A stretch of DNA of 64,000 nt from Acidimicrobiales bacterium (GCA_030743005.1 JASLTG010000004.1:62001-126000); one strand, 5' to 3'; shown: positions 19,203-29,305, numbered from the stretch's first letter. Notes: generated from the letters alone by a model not told the origin. Numbers and translations are program-made.

Positions 19203-19273
19203 CTTGAGGTGTCTCTCGAGGTGTTCTTTGGCCTAGCCTTAGCTTTGCCGGTCGAATAATCAGGAGAGATGGC

Positions 19274-20476
19274 GTGAGTCGATGGACTTTCACCTCGGAG
19301 TCGGTGACTGAAGGTCATCCCGACAAAATGGCAGATCAGATTTCTGACGCCATTCTGGACGCGATGCTCAAGCAAGATCCAGCCAGCAGAGTCGCCTGCG
19401 AGACAATGGTGACCACTGGACTTGTCGTTGTGGCAGGGGAGATCACTACCAGCGGGTTCGTGGATATACCGGCGGTGGTGAGAGAAACAATCAATGAGAT
19501 TGGGTATGACCGAGACTCTCTCGATTTTAATGGCAGCACATGTGGAGTAATGGTCTCTCTCGATGAACAATCACCCGACATAGCTCAAGGGGTTAATGAT
19601 TCTGAAGAAGTTAGGAGCGGCCAGGCAGGTGAGGATGATGCGCTTGATCGCCAAGGTGCTGGCGATCAGGGCATGATGTTTGGGTACGCCTGTCGCGAGA
19701 CAGAGGTGCTGATGCCACTACCCATCCATGTGGCCCATCGGATGGCCGAACAACTCACCGAGGCACGCAAATCTGGCCAAGTTCCGTATTTGAGGCCAGA
19801 TGGGAAGACACAGGTTTCCTTTGAGTACGAGGATGGCCGCCCCATCAGGTTGAAGACAGTTCTTGTTTCCACGCAACACAACCCAGGTATCGACAGAGAC
19901 GGGATGATTCGCCCAGATTTAATCGAACATGTCATCAAACCATCGGTGCCGGCAGAATTCGCGGATGATGACTTTGAAGTCTTTGTAAATCCGACCGGTA
20001 ATTTCGTTGTTGGTGGCCCCGTTGGTGATTGCGGTCTTACAGGTAGGAAAATTATCGTTGATACCTACGGAGGCTATGCCCGACATGGCGGCGGAGCCTT
20101 CTCTGGAAAAGACCCCTCTAAGGTCGATCGATCAGCTGCGTACGCAACACGTTGGGTAGCAAAGAACCTCGTAGCAGCGGGAGTCGCTGACCGTTGTGAG
20201 GTTCAGGTCGCCTACGCGATAGGTGTAGCCCGCCCGGTGTCAGTCCTAGTAGAGACCTTTGGTACCGAAAACGCCGACCCCGAACGGATTACAGCGTCGA
20301 TCAACGAAATTTTCGACCTTCGACCCGCCGCTATTCTGAGAGACTTGGACCTCCGCCGACCAATTTTCCAACCGACCGCATCGTACGGTCATTTTGGCCG
20401 CGAATCGTCTGGCGATCTATTCACCTGGGAACGAACCGATCGAGTGGACGACTTACGCTCAGCTCTTGGTCTATAA
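19274..20476 (+). CDS. metK: S-adenosylmethionine synthetase
   Basis: Forms S-adenosylmethionine from methionine and ATP. The 400-residue chain has the N-terminal [14 protein letters not shown], the hexapeptide-type motif GAGDQG and the phosphate loop [19 protein letters not shown]. Starts with GTG and an AGGAGAG Shine-Dalgarno. The 71-nt gap upstream holds TAGCCT at 19234-19239 as a possible -10, but is too short for a SAM riboswitch. Confidence 0.97.
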   Translation: MSRWTFTSESVTEGHPDKMADQISDAILDAMLKQDPASRVACETMVTTGLVVVAGEITTSGFVDIPAVVRETINEIGYDRDSLDFNGSTCGVMVSLDEQSPDIAQGVNDSEEVRSGQAGEDDALDRQGAGDQGMMFGYACRETEVLMPLPIHVAHRMAEQLTEARKSGQVPYLRPDGKTQVSFEYEDGRPIRLKTVLVSTQHNPGIDRDGMIRPDLIEHVIKPSVPAEFADDDFEVFVNPTGNFVVGGPVGDCGLTGRKIIVDTYGGYARHGGGAFSGKDPSKVDRSAAYATRWVAKNLVAAGVADRCEVQVAYAIGVARPVSVLVETFGTENADPERITASINEIFDLRPAAILRDLDLRRPIFQPTASYGHFGRESSGDLFTWERTDRVDDLRSALGL

Positions 20477-20525
20477 ATCCTTTACGTGACTCCTCGAAGT
20501 CCCACCCGTCAAGCAAACTGATCTC

Positions 20526-22259
20526 GTGTCACGAGTAGTTCGAGTTCTCCCAGATGAACCTGCCGTAGATCGAGAATTCGACTATCTGCTTAGCGATGAT
20601 GTCGTTGACTCGTCGAAATGTTCGGAGGTCAAGGTTGGCACGGTAGTGCGGGTTGATTTACGAGGCCGAAGGGTTCGAGGTTGGATAACTGCTTTAGATG
20701 TAAAGCCGCAAGAAGGTCTCACACTAAGTGAAGTAAAGAAAGTCAGCAGTTACGGTCCCCCCTCCTCTTTGGTGGAACTCGCCAATTGGGCTAGTGGACA
20801 TTGGTTGGGCAGTCGCGTTCACTTCCTACGCACAGCGACTCACGACCGCGTTGTGTCCTCTATCCCTCAAAACAACAAACAGAAATACGCGAAGCAAGCG
20901 ACCAATGATTTGGCCGAGGAAGCCTTTCGCCGAGGTGGGGCCGTAGTACGAACCCCACCAACGAGTGATGACGTTTCGATAGCCGTAGCCGCGGCGTCAC
21001 AGGGTCGGGCGTTGATTCTCGTTCCGACTCTTGCTCGAGCACAACGGCTTGCGGTAGCCATGAAGAGAGCTGGGATAAAGGTAGCCCTTTATCCACGAGA
21101 CTGGCGAGCCTCCGCAGGCGGAGCAGTAACAATTGGGACCCGCTCTGCGGCATGGGCACCTATTAGCCCGATAGAAGCAGTTCTGGTTTTAGATGAACAT
21201 GATGAGGCCTATCAACAAGAATCTGCTCCGACATGGCATGCTCGAGATATCGCCCTAGAACGAGCTAGACGTGATGGAGCTAGGTGGGTAATAACGTCTC
21301 CCACGCCTTCGCTTGAAGCACTGACATGCGGTGCTCCTTTATTGACTTCAGACCGCGCAACAGAACGAGCCGGATGGCCGATCATTGAGTTAGTCGATCT
21401 ACGAAATGAAGCCCCGAAGGCTGGGTCATGGTGCTCCGATCAACTCTCGCGTTCCATTCGAAACCATCACAGAGTTGTATGTGTTCTGAACCGGAAGGGA
21501 CGGGCCCGATTCGCCTATTGCGACCAATGCGGTGAGTTAGCAAGATCCGAAGAATCCGGGAAAGCTTTAGGTCTTGACGGTGACCGTCTAGTTCACCCCG
21601 TCGATGGTGACGACAGACCAGCGGTGTGCGCATCCTGCTCTTCTACGAAATTTCGCAGAGTAAAACTTGGAGTTACAGGAGTTACCGAAGAATTGACGCA
21701 TATCGCCCGTCGACCAGTAGCAGAAGTCGACTCCACCACTGAAAGCCTGCCGGTGGACGCAGATCTCTACGTCGGTACCGAAGCGGTGTTCCATCGACTT
21801 GACGGAGCTGACCTAGTGGCGTTTCTGGATTTCGACCAAGAGGTCCTAGCTCCCCGATACCGAGCCGCAGAAGAAGCCATGTCGCTACTGGCTCAAGCTG
21901 CCCGTTTAGTAGGCAGAAGAGAGAATGGTGGTCGCATTCTGATTCAAACAAGGATGCCTCAACATCCGGTTCTTCAAGCGGCCGTCAACGCCGACCCCGG
22001 GTCATTAGCTCGAGCAGAACTAGAGATACGCAGACAACTCCAGCAACCACCCGAAGCTCATTGGGCAATTGTCTCTGGTTCTGCAGCCAAGGAATTTATT
22101 GATCGAGTTGGGAATCCCGACGGGATAGAAATAATGAATTCAAATGATGAACGATGGCGAATCCGAAGCAATGACCGCCAACGCATGGTTGAGATACTGG
22201 GCAATATCGAACGGCCAACAGGAAGATTGAGAATCGAAATCAACCCGCTTAGAGCCTGA
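20526..22259 (+). CDS. priA: PriA-like primosomal protein, degenerate helicase
   Basis: A 577-residue PriA-family protein in the usual place between metK and def. The 3'-DNA-binding N-domain is recognisable (VVRVDLRGRRVRGWI), and two zinc pairs remain (CDQCGE, CASC). The helicase core is eroded: where Walker A should be there is TPPTSDDVS, and the DEAH-like position reads LDEHDEA. Actinobacterial PriA proteins are generally annotated as probably non-helicase for this reason, so an ATP-independent loading role is inferred. GTG start. Confidence 0.88.
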   Translation: MSRVVRVLPDEPAVDREFDYLLSDDVVDSSKCSEVKVGTVVRVDLRGRRVRGWITALDVKPQEGLTLSEVKKVSSYGPPSSLVELANWASGHWLGSRVHFLRTATHDRVVSSIPQNNKQKYAKQATNDLAEEAFRRGGAVVRTPPTSDDVSIAVAAASQGRALILVPTLARAQRLAVAMKRAGIKVALYPRDWRASAGGAVTIGTRSAAWAPISPIEAVLVLDEHDEAYQQESAPTWHARDIALERARRDGARWVITSPTPSLEALTCGAPLLTSDRATERAGWPIIELVDLRNEAPKAGSWCSDQLSRSIRNHHRVVCVLNRKGRARFAYCDQCGELARSEESGKALGLDGDRLVHPVDGDDRPAVCASCSSTKFRRVKLGVTGVTEELTHIARRPVAEVDSTTESLPVDADLYVGTEAVFHRLDGADLVAFLDFDQEVLAPRYRAAEEAMSLLAQAARLVGRRENGGRILIQTRMPQHPVLQAAVNADPGSLARAELEIRRQLQQPPEAHWAIVSGSAAKEFIDRVGNPDGIEIMNSNDERWRIRSNDRQRMVEILGNIERPTGRLRIEINPLRA

Positions 22260-22289
22260 TTGGTTGACACCGATAACCTAGGAATCACC

Positions 22290-22817
22290 ATGAGTTATCA
22301 GATACGCGTGATGGGCGACCCTGTCCTCCGACAAGAAGCTAAGTCAATCGACAATATCGATGGACGAATTATTCAGATGGTCGATGACATGGTTCCAGCG
22401 ATGTATCAGGCAGAAGGGATTGGATTAGCAGCCCCGCAAGTAGGAATTCAAAAGAGGCTCTTCGTCTACGACATCGGCGAAGGTCCACAGACGCTTGTCA
22501 ATCCTGAAATTGTTGACTCCGATGGTGAGTGGGCCTTCGAGGAAGGGTGCCTCTCCGTTCCAGGATTATCATTTGAGATTATTCGGCCCAAGGAAGTTCA
22601 CCTAATAGGACGAGACCTGAATGGGAACGAGGTTTCAATTGAGGCTGATGAGTTATTGGCACGGTTGTTCCAGCATGAACTCGACCACCTTGACGGAGTC
22701 CTTCTACTTGATCACCTTGACCGTGATGAACGAAAGGCCGCCCTTCGTCGGTGGCGTGAAATCCAAAGTTCACCTGGTGCTCGCCCAGCGTCCTCGGATG
22801 ACCTCGCACTACCGTGA
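22290..22817 (+). CDS. def: Peptide deformylase
   Basis: Metal-dependent removal of the N-formyl group from nascent proteins. All three motifs are present: GIGLAAPQVG, EEGCLSVPG (metal Cys) and QHELDHLDG (two metal His and catalytic Glu). ATG 22290, with AGGA 6 nt upstream, gives 175 residues; a TTG at 22260 would add ten unconserved residues. Overlaps fmt by four bases (GTGA). Confidence 0.96.
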   Translation: MSYQIRVMGDPVLRQEAKSIDNIDGRIIQMVDDMVPAMYQAEGIGLAAPQVGIQKRLFVYDIGEGPQTLVNPEIVDSDGEWAFEEGCLSVPGLSFEIIRPKEVHLIGRDLNGNEVSIEADELLARLFQHELDHLDGVLLLDHLDRDERKAALRRWREIQSSPGARPASSDDLALP

Positions 22818-23707
22818 CTAATAGCTTGCCCCGGCCGCCTGAACACCCACGTTCGTTGGTGTATTTCGGCAGCCCAGAAACGGCGGTACCCGCGTTGCTT
22901 GGATTAGTAGACGCTGGGTTTGAAATTCCCTTAGTGATCTCGATGCCGGATCGTCGGCGAAGCAGGAGGGCAGCCCCTACAGCTACGCCAGTCAAGGAAG
23001 TAGCTACTCAACTTGGAATACCTGTATCTGACGACGTGGCAGATGCGTTATCTGTTGACGCAGACTGCGGCGTGGTCGTGGCCTATGGCCGGCTCATCGA
23101 CAAAACAGTTCTGGCCCAGTTGCCGATGATCAATCTTCATTTTTCTTTACTTCCACGTTGGCGTGGAGCTGCACCAGTTGAGCGAGCCATTTTGGCTGGT
23201 GATAGGGCAACAGGAGTTTGCGTTATGGGCCTCGAACCAGAGTTAGACACGGGTCCTGTTTACCGACGACGAGAAGCGGAAATCGGTGAGCAGACAACAG
23301 CGCAAGAGTTAAGTGAAGAGTTAGCGAAACTGGGAGCCGAGGAACTTGTTGCCGCAATTAGAGAAGGACTGAAGGATCCCGTGCCACAGATAGGAACGGC
23401 AACAACAGCAAACAAAATCCACAGATCTGATTTGAATCTTGATTGGAAACTTTCAGCTGTTGAGCTCGATCGAGTAGTCCGAGTAGGAGGAGCTTGGACA
23501 ACCAATGAGTCCTCTCTTCTAAAAATTCACCAAACACGTGTCGTCAGCGGCGAAGGCGAGCCAGGAGTCTTAGATCATGATTTGGTTGGGACCAGCAACG
23601 ACCTATTGCAGCTGCTGATTGTGCAGCCTGAGGGAAAATCACGCATGGACGCCAGCGCATGGATCAACGGCGCCCACCTCGGCATAAAAGCGCGATTAGG
23701 GACGTGA
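22814..23707 (+). CDS. fmt: Methionyl-tRNA formyltransferase
   Basis: Formylates initiator Met-tRNA using 10-formyl-THF. Recognised by YFGSPETAVPAL at the N-terminus and the active-site block NLHFSLLPRWRGAAPVERAI, with the C-terminal OB-like domain after about residue 205. The 297-residue length is normal. Directly coupled to def upstream and rsmB downstream by four-base overlaps. Confidence 0.95.
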   Translation: MTNSLPRPPEHPRSLVYFGSPETAVPALLGLVDAGFEIPLVISMPDRRRSRRAAPTATPVKEVATQLGIPVSDDVADALSVDADCGVVVAYGRLIDKTVLAQLPMINLHFSLLPRWRGAAPVERAILAGDRATGVCVMGLEPELDTGPVYRRREAEIGEQTTAQELSEELAKLGAEELVAAIREGLKDPVPQIGTATTANKIHRSDLNLDWKLSAVELDRVVRVGGAWTTNESSLLKIHQTRVVSGEGEPGVLDHDLVGTSNDLLQLLIVQPEGKSRMDASAWINGAHLGIKARLGT

Positions 23708-24831
23708 GAAGTCCGACGAGCCGCCAGGTAGCCGTTCAGGCTTTGACGGAAATACAAACCGGATCGAGAGCCAATGTGGTTCTTGCAGCTTTCCTGGGTG
23801 ACCAGGGGAGAGGATTGAGTGAAAGAGATAGGGCTTTCGTCACGGAATTAGTGCAGGGAACCACTCGTATGCGCCGCGCTGTTGACCACCTTCTCCAACC
23901 GTTTATCACTAGAAAGTTAGACACTGATGTCTTAGCGGCACTTCGCATGGGTGCATACCAGCTTCACCATCTCCGCACTCCGGCCCACGCGGCAGTAAAT
24001 GACACTGTCTCAGTGGCGCCTCGAAGAGCTAGGGGTCTAGTTAACGCTGTTTTGCGTAAAGTGGCGGATGTTGATCCTGAATGGCCTGACGAGGCTACGC
24101 AATTTAGCTACCCCGACTGGATTTGGAATCTGTTCCTAGAGAGGTGGGGTCAGGAAGGACGGGCTTCGCTGATCTCAATGAATACACCGGAGCGGCCGCT
24201 CCCTAGGTTTGATGGGTATATACAAGGCCAAGCATCTCGTTGGGTAAGCGAAGCTGTTGATGATGCATCACCAAACGGAGGGACAATCGTCGATCTATGC
24301 GCTGCCCCGGGAGGAAAGGCGACTGCCTGCGGGGCGGCGTGGTCAAAGATTTGGGCAAACGAAATCGACCCCACAAGGGCTCGTGCACTCAGCGAAGTCG
24401 TCGAGAACTATCGGCCAGAAATACAGGTTGTAGTTAGTGACGGCACGAACACCCCCTTTGGTGACGGCTTTGCCGATGCAGTCCTAGTTGATGCGCCCTG
24501 CAGTGGACTCGGAGCATTGGGACGTCGAAGTGATGCACGCTGGCACATCTCTAAAGAAGCAATTACTCGACTCACCGGCACCCAAGACGCACTGCTAGAA
24601 GAAGCTTTGCGAATATTACGACCGAGCGGCGTTCTCACTTACAGCGTGTGCACCACCACTCAACAAGAAACCTGCGGGGTAACTCAAGCCTTTCATGAAC
24701 GGCACCAAGAATTAAGAAGCCTCGAATTGCAAGGAAGTCATTGGCGACCGCATTGCAATGGAGGCTTGGTTTTGCCTCATGATTACGAGACAGACGGGAT
24801 GGCCATATTCCAATGGGTGCGAGAAAAATGA
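23704..24831 (+). CDS. rsmB: 16S rRNA m5C967 methyltransferase RsmB
   Basis: SAM-dependent RNA cytosine methyltransferase. A NusB-like RNA-binding domain occupies residues 1 to about 130 (SERDRAFVTELVQGTTR); the Rossmann domain has motif I DLCAAPGGKA, motif IV DAPCSGLGALGRR and motif VI YSVCTTTQQE with the catalytic Cys. GTG 23704 overlaps the fmt stop and gives 375 residues; an upstream in-frame start would lie inside fmt. Confidence 0.94.
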   Translation: MRSPTSRQVAVQALTEIQTGSRANVVLAAFLGDQGRGLSERDRAFVTELVQGTTRMRRAVDHLLQPFITRKLDTDVLAALRMGAYQLHHLRTPAHAAVNDTVSVAPRRARGLVNAVLRKVADVDPEWPDEATQFSYPDWIWNLFLERWGQEGRASLISMNTPERPLPRFDGYIQGQASRWVSEAVDDASPNGGTIVDLCAAPGGKATACGAAWSKIWANEIDPTRARALSEVVENYRPEIQVVVSDGTNTPFGDGFADAVLVDAPCSGLGALGRRSDARWHISKEAITRLTGTQDALLEEALRILRPSGVLTYSVCTTTQQETCGVTQAFHERHQELRSLELQGSHWRPHCNGGLVLPHDYETDGMAIFQWVREK

Positions 24832-24841
24832 GGATCAATTG

Positions 24842-25420
24842 ATGCGGATTGGTTTGATCTCAGACACTCACATCCCAGAAGCAGGCCCAGAGCTCTGGCC
24901 ACAGACCTATGAAGCTTTTGAAGGCTGCGATGCCATCCTCCACGCTGGAGATATTTACGAAATTTCGGTGATTGAGAAACTCAGTCAGATAGCCCCGACA
25001 TGGGCAGCGCGGGGTAACGGCGATGATGGTTCTTCAGGGCGCCTAGTGCAGCCGGAACACTCTCAACTAGCGGCATCGTGGATCCATGAATTTGACGGTC
25101 TCAAGATTGGGCTAACTCACCACATGCCAATCCCAGAGTTGCCTTCCTACGGAGTTGTTGATGCTATCGACAGACATTTTGATGGGTCCAAACTCGATGT
25201 TGTCGTTTACGGGGATACCCATGTTGAACACATCACCACAATTCATGACGTGTTATGCGTCAACCCTGGATCACCGACTTTTCCTCACAACCTGTCTGTT
25301 CAGATGGGAACCATCGGGTTTCTTGACATCCGAAATGGGACGGCAGAAGCATCGATTTGGAGACTTACTGAAGACGGCATCGAACCCTTCGACTGGGACA
25401 CGTGGGGGCGGCCTTGGTAA
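24842..25420 (+). CDS. YfcE/MJ0936-type metallophosphoesterase
   Basis: Calcineurin-like phosphoesterase of 192 residues. Metal-binding motifs are GLISDTHIPE, ILHAGDI, RGNGDD, the THH pair, and GDTHVEH (GHTH in most relatives). The family hydrolyses model phosphodiesters; the cellular substrate is unknown. ATG 24842 is supported by GAGGA 7 nt upstream, overlapping the rsmB stop, so it is likely cotranscribed with rsmB. Confidence 0.88.
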   Translation: MRIGLISDTHIPEAGPELWPQTYEAFEGCDAILHAGDIYEISVIEKLSQIAPTWAARGNGDDGSSGRLVQPEHSQLAASWIHEFDGLKIGLTHHMPIPELPSYGVVDAIDRHFDGSKLDVVVYGDTHVEHITTIHDVLCVNPGSPTFPHNLSVQMGTIGFLDIRNGTAEASIWRLTEDGIEPFDWDTWGRPW

Positions 25421-25466
25421 AGCTTGACTAACTTCTTAGTTGTTCACGTTGCTCTACAAGAAAGAA

Positions 25467-26477
25467 ATGGCAATGGAAAAAAGTGACTGGTTATTGAGCA
25501 CCGTTGAGGAACCAATTGATCCGCTGGAAGAGATCGTTGACCCCCACCACCATCTATGGGACTTTCCTGCCGGGACCTACCTGCTTCCCGAGCTGCATAT
25601 GGACACAGGTTCTGGCCACAATGTCGTGCAGACGGTTTTTGTCGAGTGTGGCGCCGAATACCGAAACGACGGTCCGGAACATCTCCGCTCTGTAGGCGAA
25701 ATTGAGTTCGTTCGACAACAATCTGAACTTTCAGTGGACGCTGATGGTGCAGAAATAGCAGGGATCGTAGGATTTGCTGACTTGACGAGAGGAAACTCCG
25801 TAGAGGAGGTCCTAGCCGCCCAAGATGCCGAAGGTGGAGGGAAATTTCGGGGTATCCGGCACGCCAATGCATGGGACGGCAGCGACCAAATTCGGGAATC
25901 ACACACAAAGCCTCCACCTGGATTACTAAACCACGGCAACTTCCGTGAAGGTTTCGCCAAGCTAGGCGACATGGGGTTTAGCTTTGACGCGTGGATGTTT
26001 CACCCACAGGTTGAAGAGTTAGCTGACTTAGTAGCAGCAGTACCGGGAACTCCAGTTGTGTTGGACCATCTAGGAGGCCCTCTGGGTATTGGTCCATATG
26101 CGGACGCGCGAGATCAGGTTCGAGCGACTTTACGACCAGCACTTGAGTCGTTAGCTGAGCACGAACAAGTCATGGTCAAGCTAGGTGGGATTGGTATGAG
26201 TATCTATGGAGTCGGATTGAACCGCTTACCTGCAGCTCCGACATCAGAACATGTAGCTGAGCTATGGAGTGAGGACATACGGCATTGCGTGGACACATTC
26301 GGGCCCGAAAGGTGCATGTTCGAGAGCAACTTCCCTGTCGACAAGCAAGGTTGTTCTTACACCATCTTGTTTAATGCTTTTCAACGCATCGCTGATGAAG
26401 CGGGGTGGAGTACCTCTGAACGCGCTGACTTGTTCTCCGGGTCTGCCCGCAGCTTTTATCGTCTGAACTCGAGGTAG
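25467..26477 (+). CDS. Amidohydrolase-2 family TIM-barrel hydrolase
   Basis: Metal-dependent hydrolase of the amidohydrolase-related family, close in look to 2-pyrone-4,6-dicarboxylate or lactone hydrolases. Motifs: VDPHHHLWDF (metal His pair), the FRGIRHA strand, PVVLDHLGGP, VKLGGIGM and the late FESNFPVD with the catalytic Asp. ATG 25467 gives 336 residues; ATG 25473 is possible and TTG 25440 unlikely. First gene of a catabolic accessory block; the next gene starts on its stop codon. Confidence 0.85.
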   Translation: MAMEKSDWLLSTVEEPIDPLEEIVDPHHHLWDFPAGTYLLPELHMDTGSGHNVVQTVFVECGAEYRNDGPEHLRSVGEIEFVRQQSELSVDADGAEIAGIVGFADLTRGNSVEEVLAAQDAEGGGKFRGIRHANAWDGSDQIRESHTKPPPGLLNHGNFREGFAKLGDMGFSFDAWMFHPQVEELADLVAAVPGTPVVLDHLGGPLGIGPYADARDQVRATLRPALESLAEHEQVMVKLGGIGMSIYGVGLNRLPAAPTSEHVAELWSEDIRHCVDTFGPERCMFESNFPVDKQGCSYTILFNAFQRIADEAGWSTSERADLFSGSARSFYRLNSR

Positions 26478-27049
26478 TGGCAGCACCAGAACTTCGGTCG
26501 TCACGGTTACTGCTGAGACATTGGCGTCCGGAAGATAGAAGGCCGTTTGCCTCTATGAATGCTGATCCTCAAGTTATGGAGTATGAACCGCCCACTTTGA
26601 GCACCGACCAAAGTGACCTGTTGGCGGAGACGATCCAACTTGGCTTAGAAGCAAGAGATTATGGGCTTTGGGCCGTCCAGATTTGCGATGACGTCCACGG
26701 TGATGAAAGTCCCTTTATAGGTTTCGTCGGTCTTTCAGTCCCGATATGGGATACAGCGTTCACCCCCTGTGTGGAGATCGGATGGCGTCTCTCTCGACCA
26801 TATTGGGGGTTCGGATACGCGACAGAGGCAGCAGCCCAGGTTTTTGAATACGGCTTCAACGTTTTGCGACTCGACGAAATCCTTTCGCTTACCTCGTTGT
26901 TGAACTCGCGGTCCATGGCGGTGATGCAACGATTAGGGATGACACGCAACGAAAATGAAGATTTCAACCACCCGAATCTTGATGCGAACGACGCCTTGTG
27001 TCGCCATGCGCTATTCCGTATGTCAGGTCAACTGTGGGCACGTAAATAA
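26477..27049 (+). CDS. GNAT family N-acetyltransferase (RimJ/RimL type)
   Basis: A 190-residue Acetyltransf_3-type protein. The N-terminus LRSSRLLLRHWRPEDRRPF and the CoA-binding segment WRLSRPYWGFGYATEAA are typical, as is the end of the domain (SLLNSRSMAVMQRLGM). The acceptor could be a small molecule or a protein N-terminus and cannot be predicted. GTG shares one base with the stop of the amidohydrolase gene. Confidence 0.87.
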   Translation: MAAPELRSSRLLLRHWRPEDRRPFASMNADPQVMEYEPPTLSTDQSDLLAETIQLGLEARDYGLWAVQICDDVHGDESPFIGFVGLSVPIWDTAFTPCVEIGWRLSRPYWGFGYATEAAAQVFEYGFNVLRLDEILSLTSLLNSRSMAVMQRLGMTRNENEDFNHPNLDANDALCRHALFRMSGQLWARK

Positions 27050-27062
27050 AGGCAGTTCGAAG

Positions 27063-27833
27063 TTAAATTATTCCCGACGGAGACTGTTCAAGACCCGCCC
27101 ATTGGGTTGCATCGTGGCCATACAACAGCCTGCAACCATCCTCGTCTCTCAAGTCTCTTAGCTTTCTCATTGAAGCCAACTGCAGATCGTGATCGAAACC
27201 AAACGGCGGCAACAACATTCCCTCAAGGACAGCTTCCCAATAAACACAATCTCCTGTTAAGACAACAGGTCCGCTCTCTAAATTAACTCGAAGGGATTGA
27301 TGCCCTGCAGTGTGTCCTGGTGTTGGAACACACATGACCGAACCGTCCCCAAAAACATCATGGGGTCCATCAATTTTTAACACGTCATGGCCGAGATCAA
27401 AATCTGCTGGGTTGTACACCTCATACTCGATGAGCTTTGGAAGATGAGCTGAGTCCCACTCGGATTGTTGAACAACGATCCGTGCGTTCGGAATCAGAGA
27501 GGTACCTCCGCAGTGATCGAAATGCAGATGACTAAAGATAATGTTGTCGACCGAGAGCGGGTCTACATCAACCTTTTCGAGACGCGTTGAGACTCGGTCG
27601 TCAGAATCAAAGCGTGATGCAAATTGGCGAGCCATTAAGGGATACCTTGCCCCAACACCATCCACTAAATCATGGTGGAGTCCAGTGTCGAACAAAGCAG
27701 TCTGACCAGTGGGATGTATCACCAACCAGCTAGGAATAGGCAATTCGACATTCCCCTCAAGTCCGGCCACTACAGAAGAAGCGGAAGTGGATAACCAACC
27801 ACATTCGAGTGGAACAAGTCGAAGAGAAGTCAT
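27063..27833 (-). CDS. Metallo-beta-lactamase-fold hydrolase (lactonase-like)
   Basis: A 256-residue MBL-fold enzyme with the dinuclear zinc signature HLHFDHCGG, TPGHTAGHQS, LTGDCVYW (bridging Asp) and YGHD. Overall pattern is that of the AHL-lactonase-like branch (AttM/AiiA group), but this branch also holds many lactonases and esterases with other substrates, so a quorum-quenching role is not implied. Probably leaderless: TATCTT ends 6 nt before the ATG. Converges with the GNAT gene. Confidence 0.87.
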   Translation of the reverse strand: MTSLRLVPLECGWLSTSASSVVAGLEGNVELPIPSWLVIHPTGQTALFDTGLHHDLVDGVGARYPLMARQFASRFDSDDRVSTRLEKVDVDPLSVDNIIFSHLHFDHCGGTSLIPNARIVVQQSEWDSAHLPKLIEYEVYNPADFDLGHDVLKIDGPHDVFGDGSVMCVPTPGHTAGHQSLRVNLESGPVVLTGDCVYWEAVLEGMLLPPFGFDHDLQLASMRKLRDLRDEDGCRLLYGHDATQWAGLEQSPSGII

Positions 27834-27839
27834 TGAGGA

Positions 27840-27845
27840 AAGATA
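27840..27845 (-). promoter_or_regulatory. candidate -10 box of the MBL hydrolase gene (leaderless)
   Basis: On the minus strand TATCTT is followed by TCCTCA and then the ATG at 27833. No Shine-Dalgarno is present. Confidence 0.4.
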
Positions 27846-27879
27846 GGCCCTAACAGCAACCGAATGCAGGAAACCTAGC

Positions 27880-29295
27880 TCAGGGTGTTTCTCTAGCCCA
27901 GAGTTGATCAGTCAAACGCCCACATCGTTGTTGGATTGCCTCCAAGGCCTCACAGATCAGGTCTTCTCTGTACCGTTGGCCCACAACCTGTACCGCTGCC
28001 GGGCGATTTTCAACTAGTCCTGTTCCGACAACGCCGGCTGGTAAACCCAAGTAATTAATAGCCATGGAGTAGCTGGAAGCCTCAAGGAAATCCTTGCATG
28101 CTTCGAAACTCTGAAGGTCATAGTCCCAGTCATAGAGGCTGTTCATATAAATCGGGGTGAGCGCCAACGGAAACTCTGACAGGAAGAGATTCCAGTCCCG
28201 CATCATTCTCGTGCGATCTCCGAAATCGCCAATGAACTCGTCAAGTTCAAGGATTTCTCCCATTTGAAAAAAATAATCGAAAGTCGTTTTGATCTCGTCG
28301 CTGCCGTGCTCAAGGACCTGCGGCAAGAGGCCAACTTTCATCTCCGTTATCAATGTTCTGAACCAGTCTCTGAATGGTTCATCAATCGAAGGTGTCGTTA
28401 CCTCGACTACTTGATACCCAGCATCTTGCAGCGCTTCGGCGGCTTCGTCGATGAGTTTCAAAATATCGTCATGAATCGGATAACCGTAAGATTCCTTTGT
28501 GACTGCAACGGGTATTGGGCCGTCAAGTTTTACGCCACTCCACGGCACCGGGGGAGATAACGGGTCCCGATGATCTGGTCTGATCATGACTTCTGTCGCT
28601 AAAGACAAGTCCGCAGCGTCTCGGGCCATAATCCCTTGAACTGACATGACCTGAGATAAAGGTCCGCGTTCGGCTTGCGCACTTGAGTTGAACACTGGGA
28701 TGCGGTTATTGGTCGGCTTTACCGTTGTAATCCCATTAGCCAACGCAGGAAATCGGAGGGAGCCTCCTATGTCGTTTCCATGGTGAAGCGGACCGAACCC
28801 TGCCGCCGCAGCCGCGCCTCCGCCCCCTGAAGAACCTCCTGGACTCGCATCAGGATCCCAAGGATTGAATGTGCGACCTCTCAGTGGGTTCACTGTTGTT
28901 CCCCGCATCGAGAATTCCGGAACGTTAGTTCGACCAATAACGATGGCTCCCGCATCGCGTAAATTCTTGACTAGAGGCGCATCTTCGTAGGCCATCAAAT
29001 CGGCAAATGCTGGAACTCCATTAGGTGTCGCTTGTCCGGCAACGTCAATGTTTTCTTTGATGGTTACCGGCACCCCATGTAAAGCACCTACTTGCTCGCC
29101 GTTCGCCAAAGCATCGTCTGCTGCTGTTGCCGCAGCCTGCACTTGCTCGGGAAACTCGACCGTAATGGCGTTAAGTTCAGGATTCTTTTCGGCTACCCGA
29201 TTCAGCACCGAATCCGCTACTTCTGTAGCGGAGAATGTTCGCTCTCTGATGCCGGCCGCCATTTCAGCCGCACTAAGCCTCCACAGTTCCTCCAT
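27880..29295 (-). CDS. Amidase signature family hydrolase
   Basis: A 471-residue amidase with the Ser-cisSer-Lys triad: Lys80 in VPVTIKENID, cis-Ser155 in SPGGSSGG and nucleophile Ser179 in NDIGGSLR. It is not a GatA by context, since no gatB or gatC is near; a catabolic amide hydrolase is more likely. ATG 29295 has a perfect AGGAGG 6 nt upstream; an in-frame upstream start would extend into the neighbouring gene. Transcribed after the enoyl-CoA hydratase-like gene, 10 nt apart. Confidence 0.92.
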   Translation of the reverse strand: MEELWRLSAAEMAAGIRERTFSATEVADSVLNRVAEKNPELNAITVEFPEQVQAAATAADDALANGEQVGALHGVPVTIKENIDVAGQATPNGVPAFADLMAYEDAPLVKNLRDAGAIVIGRTNVPEFSMRGTTVNPLRGRTFNPWDPDASPGGSSGGGGAAAAAGFGPLHHGNDIGGSLRFPALANGITTVKPTNNRIPVFNSSAQAERGPLSQVMSVQGIMARDAADLSLATEVMIRPDHRDPLSPPVPWSGVKLDGPIPVAVTKESYGYPIHDDILKLIDEAAEALQDAGYQVVEVTTPSIDEPFRDWFRTLITEMKVGLLPQVLEHGSDEIKTTFDYFFQMGEILELDEFIGDFGDRTRMMRDWNLFLSEFPLALTPIYMNSLYDWDYDLQSFEACKDFLEASSYSMAINYLGLPAGVVGTGLVENRPAAVQVVGQRYREDLICEALEAIQQRCGRLTDQLWARETP

Positions 29296-29305
29296 CTGGA
29301 TCCTC

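Noticed and set aside
19203-19273. SAM riboswitch before metK
   Set aside because: The 71-nt gap has no multi-helix structure of a SAM class and already holds the Shine-Dalgarno.
28264-28560. ORF antisense to the amidase gene
   Set aside because: Shadow of a strongly conserved coding region on the other strand; no features of its own.
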